Origin: Riemerella anatipestifer
GTDB taxonomy: Bacteria; Bacteroidota; Bacteroidia; Flavobacteriales; Weeksellaceae
Reading direction: 5' to 3'
NCBI RefSeq assembly: GCF_035666175.1
Contig: NZ_CP142016.1
Span: 2,294,001-2,358,000 of the forward strand
Length of the DNA stretch: 64,000 nucleotides
The position numbers were made by a program, and so were the translations under genes. The notes below the pieces were generated by a model. It saw only the letters and a program-made list of their open reading frames with translations, made no database searches and was not told where the DNA came from. Shown piece after piece: positions 1 through 8,679 of this stretch (position 1 is its first letter; every line of letters starts with the position of its first letter).

Positions 1-159
1 TTTAGAGAACATTACGAAGTGTTGCCTTTTTCTCTGGATAACCTATCTTCGGTGGAATGTAAGGTGCTTAATAGCCTAACTGGTAACGCAGATATATACA
101 GAGCAAAGTTGGAGATTATAGGCGAAGATTATTACTTAGCCGTAGCGGAAGAAGCGTAG
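1..159 (+). CDS. C-terminal fragment of an unidentified protein
   Basis: An open frame runs in from the left window edge and stops with TAG at 157-159. The visible 52 residues (FREHYEVLPFSLDNLSSVEC..., ending YYLAVAEEA) are hydrophilic and mixed alpha/beta in character. I do not recognise the family. Its last 28 bases overlap the 3' end of the convergent FUSC gene on the other strand. The N-terminus is outside the window, so no function is assigned. Confidence 0.5.
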   Translation, partial: FREHYEVLPFSLDNLSSVECKVLNSLTGNADIYRAKLEIIGEDYYLAVAEEA

Positions 160-2393
160 TATTTTCTTAGTTCTAGACTTACTTTTCTTTGTTTTTTGGC
201 GGTACTGAAAATCAGTTCTAGGAGTTCTTGTATGCTTTTAAGTTCGGTGAGGTAAGTTACCTTTTTGGAATCTCGTGTATTATAAAACTCATTTTCGGAA
301 ATTTCCGTTTTCCTTTTGTTTAGAAGTTGGTGTACATAATCTTCAGGTGTTAGTTGGCTCTGTTTGTCTAATGTTTCATCGTAGAACTTATTATTTAGAG
401 CAATTTTTATTTTGCTTAGTTCGGCGTTTATCTTGGTGTCCCACGCTTCAAAATCTATTTCAGGGTAATCTTTTGTGGTTTTAGCGTATTGCGATAAAGA
501 AGCAATATAAGCCGTTAATAGATGTGAGGTATTAACGAATTGATGAATATGCTCCAGTTTTTTCTGTTGGTTTTTGGGGTCAGATAACATTCTTTGGAAA
601 TTGTCGGATAAATTGGCTAAAGCAATGGTTGCATTTTTTCTTAGCAGACGGTATTTTTCATCGGTAATATTTTTGTGCTGTAGCGTTTTTATAATTTCTT
701 CAAAATAGGCTTTGTTATGGTTGATGGCATTGAGCATAAGGGTTTGGTTTTGGGTATGCTCCCAAACAGGAAAGATAAAGTACGAAGTGAAAAGAGCAAT
801 AATCCCAGCGATGATAGTATCTATAATTCTATCCTTTAAGATGACTTCAAAATGCCCTGGGTTTAAAAAGTTGAATGCCAAAAAGATGTAAATCGTCATA
901 AAAAGAACTGCCCAAAAATAGCGTGTTCTGAAAGTTGCAAAGCAGAATACCATAGAAATAAATAATACGGAAACTTGTGCAACGGGGTGGGTAACCCAAT
1001 AGATAGCCGCTGTCCCTAAAAAAGCACCTACTAAAGTACCATAAAGTCTAAGGAGATTTCTACTTTTAGTAATGCTGTATGCAGGACGCATAATAGCGAC
1101 AATGGTAATGAGAATCCAGTAAGAGTGTCCTATGCTGAGAGCATCTATTTTAGAGACTGCGTAGCCTATCAGCATAGCTATAGTTACTCTAATAGAGTAT
1201 CTAAATTGTGCAGAATCTAAGGAAAGATTGTTTTTAAACACCTTAAAATTGATAGGATTTTCATCTGGTAGAAATTTTGACAAATCCAATCCAGAAGATA
1301 AACTCTTAGCGAGTTTGGTATCTTGTGATGAAACTTTATAAATCTGATTGATACTTTCAGTAAGTTCCGCTAGTCTCATCATACTTTGTCGCAGGAGTAA
1401 GAAATAGTCTAAAGTTTCTGCCGATAGCTTCTGGTTTCTTAAATCAAAATAGATGTTAAAGCAATCTTCTAGCTCTAGTGTAAGAGCGTGTTTGGGCTTT
1501 GGAGTGCTGCTTGTTTGTATGCTTATGCCAATGTTTTTAAGCTCAATGGAGAGTATAAACAGCATTCTTTGTATCTTGTTAAATACCTCTTCGTTGCCGA
1601 AAAATTGTCTTATTTTAGAATAATCATTATCGGAGGTGAGAAGTTTTTCATACAAATCAATACTACTAATGAAATTCATCATTAAAAGTCGGCTAGCAGT
1701 GGTAGATTCATTAACAAACTTTCTAGTTTTGAAAAGGAGTTCTCTAGTTTCCTCTTGAATATTTTTAATGAAAATTTGTTGTGTGGTAAGTTGCGTTACC
1801 AGTTGGTCTAAATCTGAATCTTTAGAGTAGAACTTAGACTTCTGTTCTAGGAACTTAGCGAGTTCTAAGTAATTTTCGCCTACGAGTTGTTTGGCGAGTT
1901 TATAAGGTTGTAGTCTAGATAGTAATAGTAATAAAAGTAAGTACCAAAGCGTTCCTAATGTGAAAATAAACAAACTTTTAATGATATGATTACCAGTAAG
2001 GTGTCCGTCAATAAAAATAGCTAATACCACCAAAGAAAGTCCACCAACGGAAGCCAGTCTAGCACCATAGACTCCTATCATATTGAAAAACATTCCAAAA
2101 ATGATAATTTCTAAAAACACCAGCAGACTATAATCTTTGAGCAAGCTAGCGGTAGTAGATACCACTAAAACAGCGATAATAGCGGCAATTAAAGTGTTTC
2201 GTCTTCTTACGAATGAACCAGGCAAATCTACCAAGGCGATAAAGCTTGTACCTAAAGGAAATAGGAAAAAATCTTTGAAAACTCCTAAATAACTGAAAAT
2301 AATAGATGGTATAACAATAGCCAAAGAAATTCTTACCCCAGCATATAAATATTGACTAGAAAAAAAGTTTTTAAGTTCTGTGGTGTATTTCAT
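132..2393 (-). CDS. FUSC family (YccS-like) inner-membrane protein
   Basis: A 753-residue protein with two blocks of hydrophobic segments: roughly residues 15-165 and again about 395-545. Each block is followed by a long soluble helical region. This duplicated layout is that of the YccS/YhfK and FUSC (fusaric-acid-resistance/aromatic efflux-like) family, usually about 700-750 residues. The fold resembles efflux pump membrane components, but no substrate can be read from the sequence. The ATG at 2391-2393 is followed directly by a hydrophobic N-terminus. The BlaI-like repressor gene ends 22 bp upstream on the same strand, so the two are probably co-transcribed. The 3' end overlaps a convergent gene by 28 bp. 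Confidence 0.85.
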   Translation of the reverse strand: MKYTTELKNFFSSQYLYAGVRISLAIVIPSIIFSYLGVFKDFFLFPLGTSFIALVDLPGSFVRRRNTLIAAIIAVLVVSTTASLLKDYSLLVFLEIIIFGMFFNMIGVYGARLASVGGLSLVVLAIFIDGHLTGNHIIKSLFIFTLGTLWYLLLLLLLSRLQPYKLAKQLVGENYLELAKFLEQKSKFYSKDSDLDQLVTQLTTQQIFIKNIQEETRELLFKTRKFVNESTTASRLLMMNFISSIDLYEKLLTSDNDYSKIRQFFGNEEVFNKIQRMLFILSIELKNIGISIQTSSTPKPKHALTLELEDCFNIYFDLRNQKLSAETLDYFLLLRQSMMRLAELTESINQIYKVSSQDTKLAKSLSSGLDLSKFLPDENPINFKVFKNNLSLDSAQFRYSIRVTIAMLIGYAVSKIDALSIGHSYWILITIVAIMRPAYSITKSRNLLRLYGTLVGAFLGTAAIYWVTHPVAQVSVLFISMVFCFATFRTRYFWAVLFMTIYIFLAFNFLNPGHFEVILKDRIIDTIIAGIIALFTSYFIFPVWEHTQNQTLMLNAINHNKAYFEEIIKTLQHKNITDEKYRLLRKNATIALANLSDNFQRMLSDPKNQQKKLEHIHQFVNTSHLLTAYIASLSQYAKTTKDYPEIDFEAWDTKINAELSKIKIALNNKFYDETLDKQSQLTPEDYVHQLLNKRKTEISENEFYNTRDSKKVTYLTELKSIQELLELIFSTAKKQRKVSLELRKYYASSATAK

Positions 2394-2415
2394 ATAGCTT
2401 ACATCGAGGTAGGTT

Positions 2416-2796
2416 TTATTTTTCTTTCTTTTTTTTCTTCTTCTTTTTTTCTTTTTTACAGAATTTAGAAAGGTCTTTGGTGGTAATGAGCTCTTCGTTT
2501 AAAAGTCTTTCTATCAATAGTTTTTTGTTATTGGTATAATAAGTTTCTACAAAATTTTTGAGTAAGAAAAGCTCATATTCTTCTTTGGAAATTTCTATTT
2601 TGTAGAAAAAAATCCGACCTTCTTTCTCTGTGCTTATGAATCCCTTTTCTACTAATATTTTAAGGAAGGTAGAAATGGTGTTTTGATGAGGTTTGGGTTC
2701 TGGATAGGCCTCCACAATATCTTTAAGGAAAGCTCCTTGTAATTCCCATACAACTTGCATAAGTTGTTCCTCAGCGGTAGTGAGTGGTGTTATCAT
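2416..2796 (-). CDS. BlaI/MecI/CopY-type repressor with poly-lysine tail
   Basis: 126 residues. The first 75 form the winged-helix DNA-binding domain of the BlaI/MecI family (TTAEEQLMQVVWELQGAFLKDIVEAY, then a recognition-helix region around HQNTISTFLKILVEKGFI). Family members are dimeric repressors normally paired with a BlaR1/M56 membrane protease sensor. No such sensor is next to it here; the downstream partner is the FUSC membrane protein. The C-terminus ends in a run of lysines (about 12 of the last 15 residues) encoded by A/AAG-rich DNA with several homopolymers, which is unusual for the family. The regulated target is not known. Confidence 0.85.
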   Translation of the reverse strand: MITPLTTAEEQLMQVVWELQGAFLKDIVEAYPEPKPHQNTISTFLKILVEKGFISTEKEGRIFFYKIEISKEEYELFLLKNFVETYYTNNKKLLIERLLNEELITTKDLSKFCKKEKKKKKKKKEK

Positions 2797-2960
2797 TGAT
2801 GAATAGTTTGCTACAAAAATAACTAAATGTTAGCTAAAACTCTTGCGTCTAACGTAAAAAATATAAGTGTTTTTGTTTTTGGGGTATTGAAGTAAGTGAA
2901 TTTCATAGTTTCAGTTCAATAAACTTTTTGAAAGAGTATTATATTAAATGAGATTTTTCT

Positions 2961-2968
2961 TACTTTTG
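2961..2968 (+). promoter_or_regulatory. Bacteroidetes -7 promoter element for pdhA
   Basis: TACTTTTG matches TAnnTTTG and lies 20 bp before the pdhA ATG at 2989. No TTTG -33 element is seen at the usual spacing, so the upstream half is weak. Confidence 0.55.
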
Positions 2969-2988
2969 CAATATATTTGAAAATAGCT

Positions 2989-3990
2989 ATGAAAGAATTT
3001 TCCAAAGAAGTTTACCTTAAGTGGTATGAAGATATGACTATGTGGAGACGCTTCGAAGATAAGTGTCGTTCTCTTTACTTGAAACAGAAAATTAGAGGTT
3101 TTTTACACCTTTATAATGGGCAGGAAGCGATACCAGCAGGATTTACTCATGCTATGGATTTAACCAAAGATAGTATGATAACTGCTTACCGTTGTCACAT
3201 ACATCCTATGGCGATGGGGGTAGACCCTAAGAGAATTATGGCAGAACTATGTGGTAAAGCTACGGGGACTTCGCAAGGTATGGGAGGTTCTATGCATATT
3301 TTTAGTAAAGAACACCGTTTTTATGGTGGGCATGGTATTGTTGGTGGGCAAATTCCTTTGGGAGCAGGTATTGCATTTGCTGATAAATATTTTGATAGAA
3401 AAGCAGTCAATATTTGTTTTATGGGAGACGGTGCCGTTCGTCAAGGGTCTTTACATGAAACATTTAATATGGCAATGAATTGGAAACTTCCAGTGGTTTT
3501 TGTTTGTGAAAACAACCAGTACGCTATGGGAACGTCTGTGAAAAGAACTGCTAACCACGAAGATATCTATAAACTAGGTTTAGGTTATGAAATGCCTTGT
3601 TTACCAGTAGATGCTATGGATCCTGAGAAAGTTGCTGAGGCTGCTTTTGAAGCTATAGAAAGAGCAAGAAGAGGAGATGGTCCTACATTTATAGAGGCTA
3701 GAACTTATCGTTACAGAGGACACTCAATGTCTGATGCAGAGCCTTATAGAACTAAAGAGGAGGTAGCTATTCATAAAGAGCAAGACCCTATTGAACTTGT
3801 AAAACAAAGGATTTTAGATAACAAATGGGCTACAGAGGCAGAGCTAGAGCAACTTGATGAAAATTCTAGAGCTTTCGTAGAAGAATGTGTGGAATTTATG
3901 GAGAACTCTCCGTTCCCAGATGCTGAAAAGGTCTATGAATATGTTTATTCTACATCAGATTATCCTTTTTTAGATAAATTAGAAAACTAA
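2989..3990 (+). CDS. pdhA: Pyruvate dehydrogenase E1 component, alpha subunit
   Basis: 333 residues. E1-alpha decarboxylates pyruvate with thiamine diphosphate and passes the acetyl group to the E2 lipoyl arm. The thiamine-diphosphate/Mg motif is present as GDGAVRQG (about residue 148) followed by ENNQYAMGT. The phosphorylation-loop region YRYRGHSMSDAEPYR is also conserved. An in-frame TTG lies four codons upstream, but the ATG at 2989 gives the usual N-terminus MKEFSKE and sits well after the promoter element. E2 follows after 78 bp, presumably in the same operon. No E1-beta gene is seen nearby, so it must lie elsewhere in the genome. Confidence 0.95.
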   Translation: MKEFSKEVYLKWYEDMTMWRRFEDKCRSLYLKQKIRGFLHLYNGQEAIPAGFTHAMDLTKDSMITAYRCHIHPMAMGVDPKRIMAELCGKATGTSQGMGGSMHIFSKEHRFYGGHGIVGGQIPLGAGIAFADKYFDRKAVNICFMGDGAVRQGSLHETFNMAMNWKLPVVFVCENNQYAMGTSVKRTANHEDIYKLGLGYEMPCLPVDAMDPEKVAEAAFEAIERARRGDGPTFIEARTYRYRGHSMSDAEPYRTKEEVAIHKEQDPIELVKQRILDNKWATEAELEQLDENSRAFVEECVEFMENSPFPDAEKVYEYVYSTSDYPFLDKLEN

Positions 3991-4068
3991 AATTTAAGTG
4001 AAGATTATGATTAAGGAATAAAATTTTTATTCTTTGAACATAATATAGAACATAATAAATAAAATAAT

Positions 4069-5667
4069 ATGGCAGAAATAATTACAATGCCTCGCCTTTC
4101 TGATACAATGACAGAAGGTAAGGTTTCCAAGTGGCATAAGCAGGTTGGAGATGCTGTAAAGGAAGGAGATATTCTTGCAGAAATAGAAACAGATAAAGCG
4201 GTTCAGGATTTTGAATCAGAGGTTAACGGAACACTACTTTATGTAGGTGTAAGTGAAGGAAATGCAGCTCCTGTGGACACTATTTTGGCAATTATAGGGA
4301 AAGAAGGCGAAGATATTTCAGGGCTTGTGGGCGGTAATCAAAGTACGCCTCAACCAGCTTCATCAGAAAGTGTCTCTGTGGAAAATACGGTAACTGAAAC
4401 TACGTCATCAGTAGAAGTGCCTAAGGGTGTTGAGGTAATTAATATGCCTCGTCTGTCTGATACAATGACAGAAGGTAAGGTTTCCAAGTGGCATAAGCAG
4501 GTTGGAGATGCTGTAAAGGAAGGAGATATTCTTGCAGAAATAGAAACAGATAAAGCCGTTCAAGATTTTGAATCAGAATTTAACGGAACTCTTTTATACC
4601 AAGGTGTAGGAGAGGGAGAAGCAGCTGAAGTAGATAAAATATTAGCCATTATAGGACCTGCTGGAACAGATGTTTCTGCTATAGTTTCTAATGGCGGAGT
4701 GGTTAGTAAGCCTCAAGCTCAACAAGAACAGTCAAGTGTAGCTTCTAGCTCAAAAGCAGAAAATGTTTCAACATCTAATGCTAGTGTTTCAACAGATAGA
4801 GTGGCTATTTCTCCATTGGCTAGAAAAATGGCAGAGGAGAAGGGTATAGATATTACAAATCTAAAAGGTTCTGGAGAGAACGGAAGAATAGTAAAGAAAG
4901 ATATAGAAAACTATCAGCCAAACGCAACAGAACAGCGTTCTGCTTCTGTAACGCCAGCTGCACAAGTAGCTATGAATTTTGTTGCTGGAGAAACTACAGA
5001 AACACCTAACTCTCAAGTTAGAAATGTAATCGCAAAAAGACTTTCTGAAAGTAAGTTTTCAGCACCTCACTACTATTTAATGGTAGAGGTGAATATGGAT
5101 AAAGCCATCACTGCTAGAAAGGAAATTAACTCACTTCCTGACACTAAAGTATCGTTTAACGATATGGTGATTAAGGCGACAGCTATGGCTCTTAGAAAGC
5201 ACCCTCAAATCAATAGTAGCTGGGCGGGAGATAAGATTATTCATCATGGTAGCATCAATATTGGCGTGGCAGTGGCTATCCCAGACGGATTAGTAGTACC
5301 TGTATTGAAGAATGCAGACTTTATGAATTATAGTCAAATTTCTGCAGGAGTTAAAGATATGGCTTCTAGAGCAAAATCTAAAGGTCTTAAAGCTAACGAA
5401 ATGGAAGGTTCTACATTCTCAATATCCAACCTTGGAATGTTTGGAATAGAAACATTTACTTCTATTATCAATCAACCGAACTCTTGTATACTTTCGGTAG
5501 GTGCTATTATAGAGAAGCCTGTAGTTAAAGACGGACAAATTGTAGTAGGTAATACTATGAAGTTGTCTTTAGCGTGTGACCACCGTGTGGTAGATGGTGC
5601 TACTGGTGCAGAGTTTTTACAAACATTAAAGACTTACCTAGAAAATCCGTTTGCATTATTAGTTTAA
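4069..5667 (+). CDS. pdhC: Dihydrolipoamide acetyltransferase (E2 of pyruvate dehydrogenase)
   Basis: 532 residues, core of the pyruvate dehydrogenase complex. Domains in order: lipoyl domain 1 (about 1-77), lipoyl domain 2 (about 121-196), a Ser/Ala/Gln-rich linker, a peripheral subunit-binding domain (about 243-285, AISPLARKMAEEKGIDITNL) and the catalytic acyltransferase domain with DHRVVDGA near the C-terminus. Both lipoyl domains carry the ETDKA lysine that receives lipoate. The two are nearly identical at DNA level, including a 101-bp perfect run (see repeats). It follows pdhA on the same strand. The E3 gene (lpd) lies 15 kb away in this window. Confidence 0.95.
   Translation: MAEIITMPRLSDTMTEGKVSKWHKQVGDAVKEGDILAEIETDKAVQDFESEVNGTLLYVGVSEGNAAPVDTILAIIGKEGEDISGLVGGNQSTPQPASSESVSVENTVTETTSSVEVPKGVEVINMPRLSDTMTEGKVSKWHKQVGDAVKEGDILAEIETDKAVQDFESEFNGTLLYQGVGEGEAAEVDKILAIIGPAGTDVSAIVSNGGVVSKPQAQQEQSSVASSSKAENVSTSNASVSTDRVAISPLARKMAEEKGIDITNLKGSGENGRIVKKDIENYQPNATEQRSASVTPAAQVAMNFVAGETTETPNSQVRNVIAKRLSESKFSAPHYYLMVEVNMDKAITARKEINSLPDTKVSFNDMVIKATAMALRKHPQINSSWAGDKIIHHGSINIGVAVAIPDGLVVPVLKNADFMNYSQISAGVKDMASRAKSKGLKANEMEGSTFSISNLGMFGIETFTSIINQPNSCILSVGAIIEKPVVKDGQIVVGNTMKLSLACDHRVVDGATGAEFLQTLKTYLENPFALLV
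4099..4199 (+). repeat. Direct repeat, lipoyl-domain copy 1
   Basis: This 101-bp stretch of the E2 gene is base-for-base identical to 4456-4556, an offset of 357 bp. It covers the first lipoyl domain including the lipoylated lysine codon. Synonymous differences begin immediately outside it. Confidence 0.9.
4456..4556 (+). repeat. Direct repeat, lipoyl-domain copy 2
   Basis: Second copy of the 101-bp perfect repeat that begins at 4099. It lies in the second lipoyl domain of E2. Confidence 0.9.
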
Positions 5668-5691
5668 TATTTGCAATACTTTAATAAAAAT

Positions 5692-5723
5692 AAAACTCCA
5701 TATCAAAAGGATATGGAGTTTTT
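5692..5723 (+). terminator. Rho-independent terminator after pdhC
   Basis: AAAACTCCATATC and GATATGGAGTTTT pair around an AAAAG loop and are followed by T's. It ends the pdhA-pdhC transcript. Confidence 0.85.
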
Positions 5724-5743
5724 TATGGTTTGTATTTAGGATA

Positions 5744-5779
5744 AAAAATAACCTCTGTTAAGAAGCAGAGGTTATTTTT
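5744..5779 (-). terminator. Terminator after deoC (probably bidirectional)
   Basis: AAAAATAACCTCTG pairs with CAGAGGTTATTTTT around an 8-nt loop. A/T tracts on both sides allow it to work in both directions. It lies 20 bp beyond the deoC stop. Confidence 0.8.
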
Positions 5780-5798
5780 AATAATATGTTTTTATTTC

Positions 5799-6545
5799 TT
5801 AGTATCCTTCCGAAGCGTTTTCACCTTTTACAAGAGCCATTGCTGAAGAAGTACCTATTCTTTTCACGCCTAGAGCAATCATTTTTTCGGCGTCTTCTGG
5901 TGTTCTTACACCGCCTGCTGCTTTCACAGGAAGTTTCCCTGCGTTTTCTAGCATTATTTCAATACCTTCAAAAGTAGCACCATTAGGCTTGCCACCTTCT
6001 GTTTGATAGAAACCAGTAGAAGATTTTACAAAAATATTTTCTAGGTCTTCTTCCTTAAAAGTATCTGTAGCCCAAGTTGCTATTTTTTTAGTCAAATCCT
6101 CTATTTGAGCATCTGTAAGAGCAGCGATTTCAATAATCCACTTTGCTATCTTTTTGTGGTTTAAGCAAAGTTCTGTACAACGCAAAAATTCGTCTTTAAC
6201 TAAATCATTTTCGCCGTTTTTGTAAGCAGTATAATTGATAACAAAATCTAGTTCATCAGCACCATCTTCTATTGCTTTTTGAGCTTCATTTAGTTTTGAC
6301 TCTATACTCGCTGTACCTTCGTGAAACCCAATTACAGTGCCTAGTACTACCTTAGCATTTTTTTGAGCTAAATAATTTTTAGTTTCTTTAACAAAATCAG
6401 GACGAATCATCACAGCGAAAAGTCCATTATCAATTGCTTCATCAGTTAGTTCTCTTACCTTTGCTTTAGTTTCTTCTGGAGTAATTCCAGCCTGTTCAGG
6501 AGTTTTAAGATAAGTAGAGTCTAGATAGTTTTTTACGTTTATCAT
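5799..6545 (-). CDS. deoC: Deoxyribose-phosphate aldolase
   Basis: 248 residues, the usual DeoC length. It cleaves 2-deoxyribose-5-phosphate to glyceraldehyde-3-phosphate and acetaldehyde in deoxynucleoside catabolism. The Schiff-base lysine motif is visible as FVKSSTGF, followed by PVKAAGGVRT and the GTSSA phosphate-binding end. It is a single-gene unit: a TAnnTTTG element (TATCTTTG, minus strand 6577-6584) lies upstream and a terminator follows. Confidence 0.95.
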   Translation of the reverse strand: MINVKNYLDSTYLKTPEQAGITPEETKAKVRELTDEAIDNGLFAVMIRPDFVKETKNYLAQKNAKVVLGTVIGFHEGTASIESKLNEAQKAIEDGADELDFVINYTAYKNGENDLVKDEFLRCTELCLNHKKIAKWIIEIAALTDAQIEDLTKKIATWATDTFKEEDLENIFVKSSTGFYQTEGGKPNGATFEGIEIMLENAGKLPVKAAGGVRTPEDAEKMIALGVKRIGTSSAMALVKGENASEGY

Positions 6546-6576
6546 TGCTTTATTTTTTAAGGGTTAAAATAGGGGT

Positions 6577-6584
6577 CAAAGATA
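6577..6584 (-). promoter_or_regulatory. -7 promoter element for deoC
   Basis: Reads TATCTTTG on the minus strand, 31 bp upstream of the deoC ATG, matching TAnnTTTG. Confidence 0.5.
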
Positions 6585-6664
6585 CGAAAGTTTCTTCTTT
6601 TCTAAATGAGTAATCTAATGACTTTTGTAATGAATTTAAAAAAAGAAAGATTAAGGACAAATGG

Positions 6665-6692
6665 TTGCAATAAATATAAAAGTTTACCTTTG
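6665..6692 (+). promoter_or_regulatory. Promoter of the PG_1098-type methyltransferase gene
   Basis: TTG at 6665-6667 and TACCTTTG at 6685-6692 are 17 bp apart, which fits the Bacteroidetes -33/-7 pattern. The start codon is 21 bp further on. Confidence 0.6.
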
Positions 6693-6713
6693 TACAGCTA
6701 AACTAAAAACAGA

Positions 6714-7865
6714 ATGGAGTGTCTACAGAGAAAGGAATTGAAGGATTTTATAGAAGCACACCTCAAAGAAGATGTGATGAAAATTCTTTTGAAAAAACCG
6801 ATTTTTGAAGGGGTTAACAATCAAGATTTAGTTCAGCAGATAGAAGGACGTAGGATAGCTCGTAAAAAATTCCCTTTTTTGGATAGAAGTGGCATTTTAT
6901 TTCCTCCTCATCTTAATTTAGAACAATCCTCTTCGCAATCTACGGCTTCTTTTAAAGGAGAAAGGTTTAGTGGAAATCACTTTTTGGATTTAACTAGTGG
7001 CTTCGGGATAGATGCTTTTTTTCTGTCTCAAAACTTTAAAAAAGTAACTCTTGTGGAGCAAAATAGCTCTCTTTTATCATTAGTTGAACATAATTGGACG
7101 GAACTTGGTAGAGAGGCTGATTTCATCAATACAAATCTGGAAACTTTTTTAGAAAATAACCAAAAGCTGTATGACTTGGTCTATTTAGACCCTGCTAGAA
7201 GAGATAATAATAAAAATAAAAAATTTCTTTTAGAGGATTTATCGCCTAATATCTTAGAGATTAAAAATCAACTTTTGGAGATTTCTCCAAAGGTGTTGGT
7301 TAAACTTTCTCCTCTTATTGATATTAAATACTTGATTTCCGTTTTGTCTCATATCGTTTCCATAGATGTTATAGCGGTAAAAAATGAAGTGAAAGAAGTT
7401 TTAGTTTTGATGGACAGAAGTGCAGAGGAAAACAGCTCTCCGCTTTGCAGATGTTTTAATTTAGAAACAAATGAACCTGATTTTTCGTTCATTATAAAAG
7501 GTGAGGAGAATACTCAAGTCTATTTTTCTGAAGCTGAAAAATATCTGTATATTCCTAATGGGGCTATACTTAAATCGGGGGCGTTTAAGAGTGTTGCACA
7601 AAAATATCAACTGAATAAGCTTCATATCAATACACATCTCTACACTTCGGAAGAAAAAATATTAGATTTTCCAGGGCGAGTTCTTGAAGTAGAAGAGGTT
7701 TCGTCTAAGGAAATAAAAAAGGGAGAGCAGTATAACATTATTTCAAAAAATTACCCACTAAGTCCTGTGGAAATTAAGAAAAAATACAAACTTAAAGATG
7801 GGGGACAGAACTATCTTATTTTTACTCAAACCATAAAAGGTAAAGTAATTTTGAGGTCTAAATAA
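6714..7865 (+). CDS. PG_1098-type class I SAM-dependent methyltransferase
   Basis: 383 residues. An N-terminal helical region (about 1-75) precedes a Rossmann methyltransferase core with motif I FLDLTSGFGIDAFFLS and a YLDPARRD motif where DPPY-type enzymes carry their catalytic loop. The C-terminal 100 or so residues match the THUMP-like domain of the PG_1098 family known in Bacteroidetes. The family is thought to act on RNA, but the target is not established. It has its own promoter and stands alone. Confidence 0.8.
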   Translation: MECLQRKELKDFIEAHLKEDVMKILLKKPIFEGVNNQDLVQQIEGRRIARKKFPFLDRSGILFPPHLNLEQSSSQSTASFKGERFSGNHFLDLTSGFGIDAFFLSQNFKKVTLVEQNSSLLSLVEHNWTELGREADFINTNLETFLENNQKLYDLVYLDPARRDNNKNKKFLLEDLSPNILEIKNQLLEISPKVLVKLSPLIDIKYLISVLSHIVSIDVIAVKNEVKEVLVLMDRSAEENSSPLCRCFNLETNEPDFSFIIKGEENTQVYFSEAEKYLYIPNGAILKSGAFKSVAQKYQLNKLHINTHLYTSEEKILDFPGRVLEVEEVSSKEIKKGEQYNIISKNYPLSPVEIKKKYKLKDGGQNYLIFTQTIKGKVILRSK

Positions 7866-7906
7866 AAATTAAAAATAAATATTTAGGCTATTAAAAAGAG
7901 ATTTAT

Positions 7907-7914
7907 TAACTTTG
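7907..7914 (+). promoter_or_regulatory. -7 promoter element for the OmpA-like lipoprotein
   Basis: TAACTTTG matches TAnnTTTG, 17 bp before the ATG at 7932. Confidence 0.5.
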
Positions 7915-7931
7915 GGACAAAATTTAAAAGA

Positions 7932-8579
7932 ATGAAAAAATATATTTTTGCAGTAGCTGCTATTTCGTTTATGGTATCTTGTAAGAAGATTCAGCCAGGA
8001 GGCAATAAGAATATTCTTAAACTAGAAGAAGGGGTAGAAAGATATACAGATGATGCACAAGGTAATGGGCATTCTGCTCACGCGGAAGGTCATCATGCTT
8101 CAGGCGCTAAAGAAGAGGTAACTATAGACTTGGAAGGTGTTACGCTAAAAGGATATAAAGGTGGAATGGAAGATACGATGTTATCTTTCCTTAAATCAGG
8201 GAAGTATGCATCTTCTTCAGATGATGTTCTTAAGAATGTTTGGTATGATTTTGACCATGTTAACTTTAAAATGGGTTCTACCAATCAGTTAGAGTCTGGT
8301 GCAGAGCAAATAGATAACTTAGCAAAAATATTAAAGGCGTATCCAGACGCTAAAATTAAAATTGGAGGTTATACAGATAAAACAGGTAGCGAGGAAACTA
8401 ATGTTAAAATATCTCAAGCTAGAGCAGAATTTATTAAGGCTCAGTTAGAAAAAGCAGGTGTGGGAGCTCAAGTAGTATCAGCAGAAGGGTACGGAAGTAA
8501 ATTTGCTAAAGTAGCAGCAGATGCCTCTGATGAGGAAAGAGCTTCGGACAGAAAGATGTCTGTAAGATTCACAAAATAA
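7932..8579 (+). CDS. OmpA-family peptidoglycan-binding lipoprotein
   Basis: 215 residues. The signal peptide ends in SFMVSC with the lipobox cysteine at residue 17, so it should be lipid-anchored in the outer membrane. A His-rich stretch (GNGHSAHAEGHHASG, about residues 43-57) follows. The C-terminal half is the OmpA-C/MotB-like domain that binds peptidoglycan (YPDAKIKIGGYTDKTGSEETN, then SQARAEFIKAQL). It probably tethers the outer membrane to the cell wall. It is monocistronic, with promoter and terminator. Confidence 0.9.
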   Translation: MKKYIFAVAAISFMVSCKKIQPGGNKNILKLEEGVERYTDDAQGNGHSAHAEGHHASGAKEEVTIDLEGVTLKGYKGGMEDTMLSFLKSGKYASSSDDVLKNVWYDFDHVNFKMGSTNQLESGAEQIDNLAKILKAYPDAKIKIGGYTDKTGSEETNVKISQARAEFIKAQLEKAGVGAQVVSAEGYGSKFAKVAADASDEERASDRKMSVRFTK

Positions 8580-8602
8580 GAAAAGTACAAGTACATAATC
8601 TG

Positions 8603-8635
8603 CGTCTCTCCTCGCTTTAGGAGGGACGTTTTTTT
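8603..8635 (+). terminator. Terminator after the OmpA-like gene
   Basis: CGTCTCTCCT and AGGAGGGACG form a stem around CGCTTT and are followed by seven T's. Confidence 0.85.
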
Positions 8636-8679
8636 ATTTCATTAAAAATAATTACTTTTACTACATCAAAAATAAACTG

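Noticed and set aside
2977..2988. TTG as start of pdhA
   Set aside because: It adds only four residues. The ATG at 2989 matches the family N-terminus and the promoter spacing.
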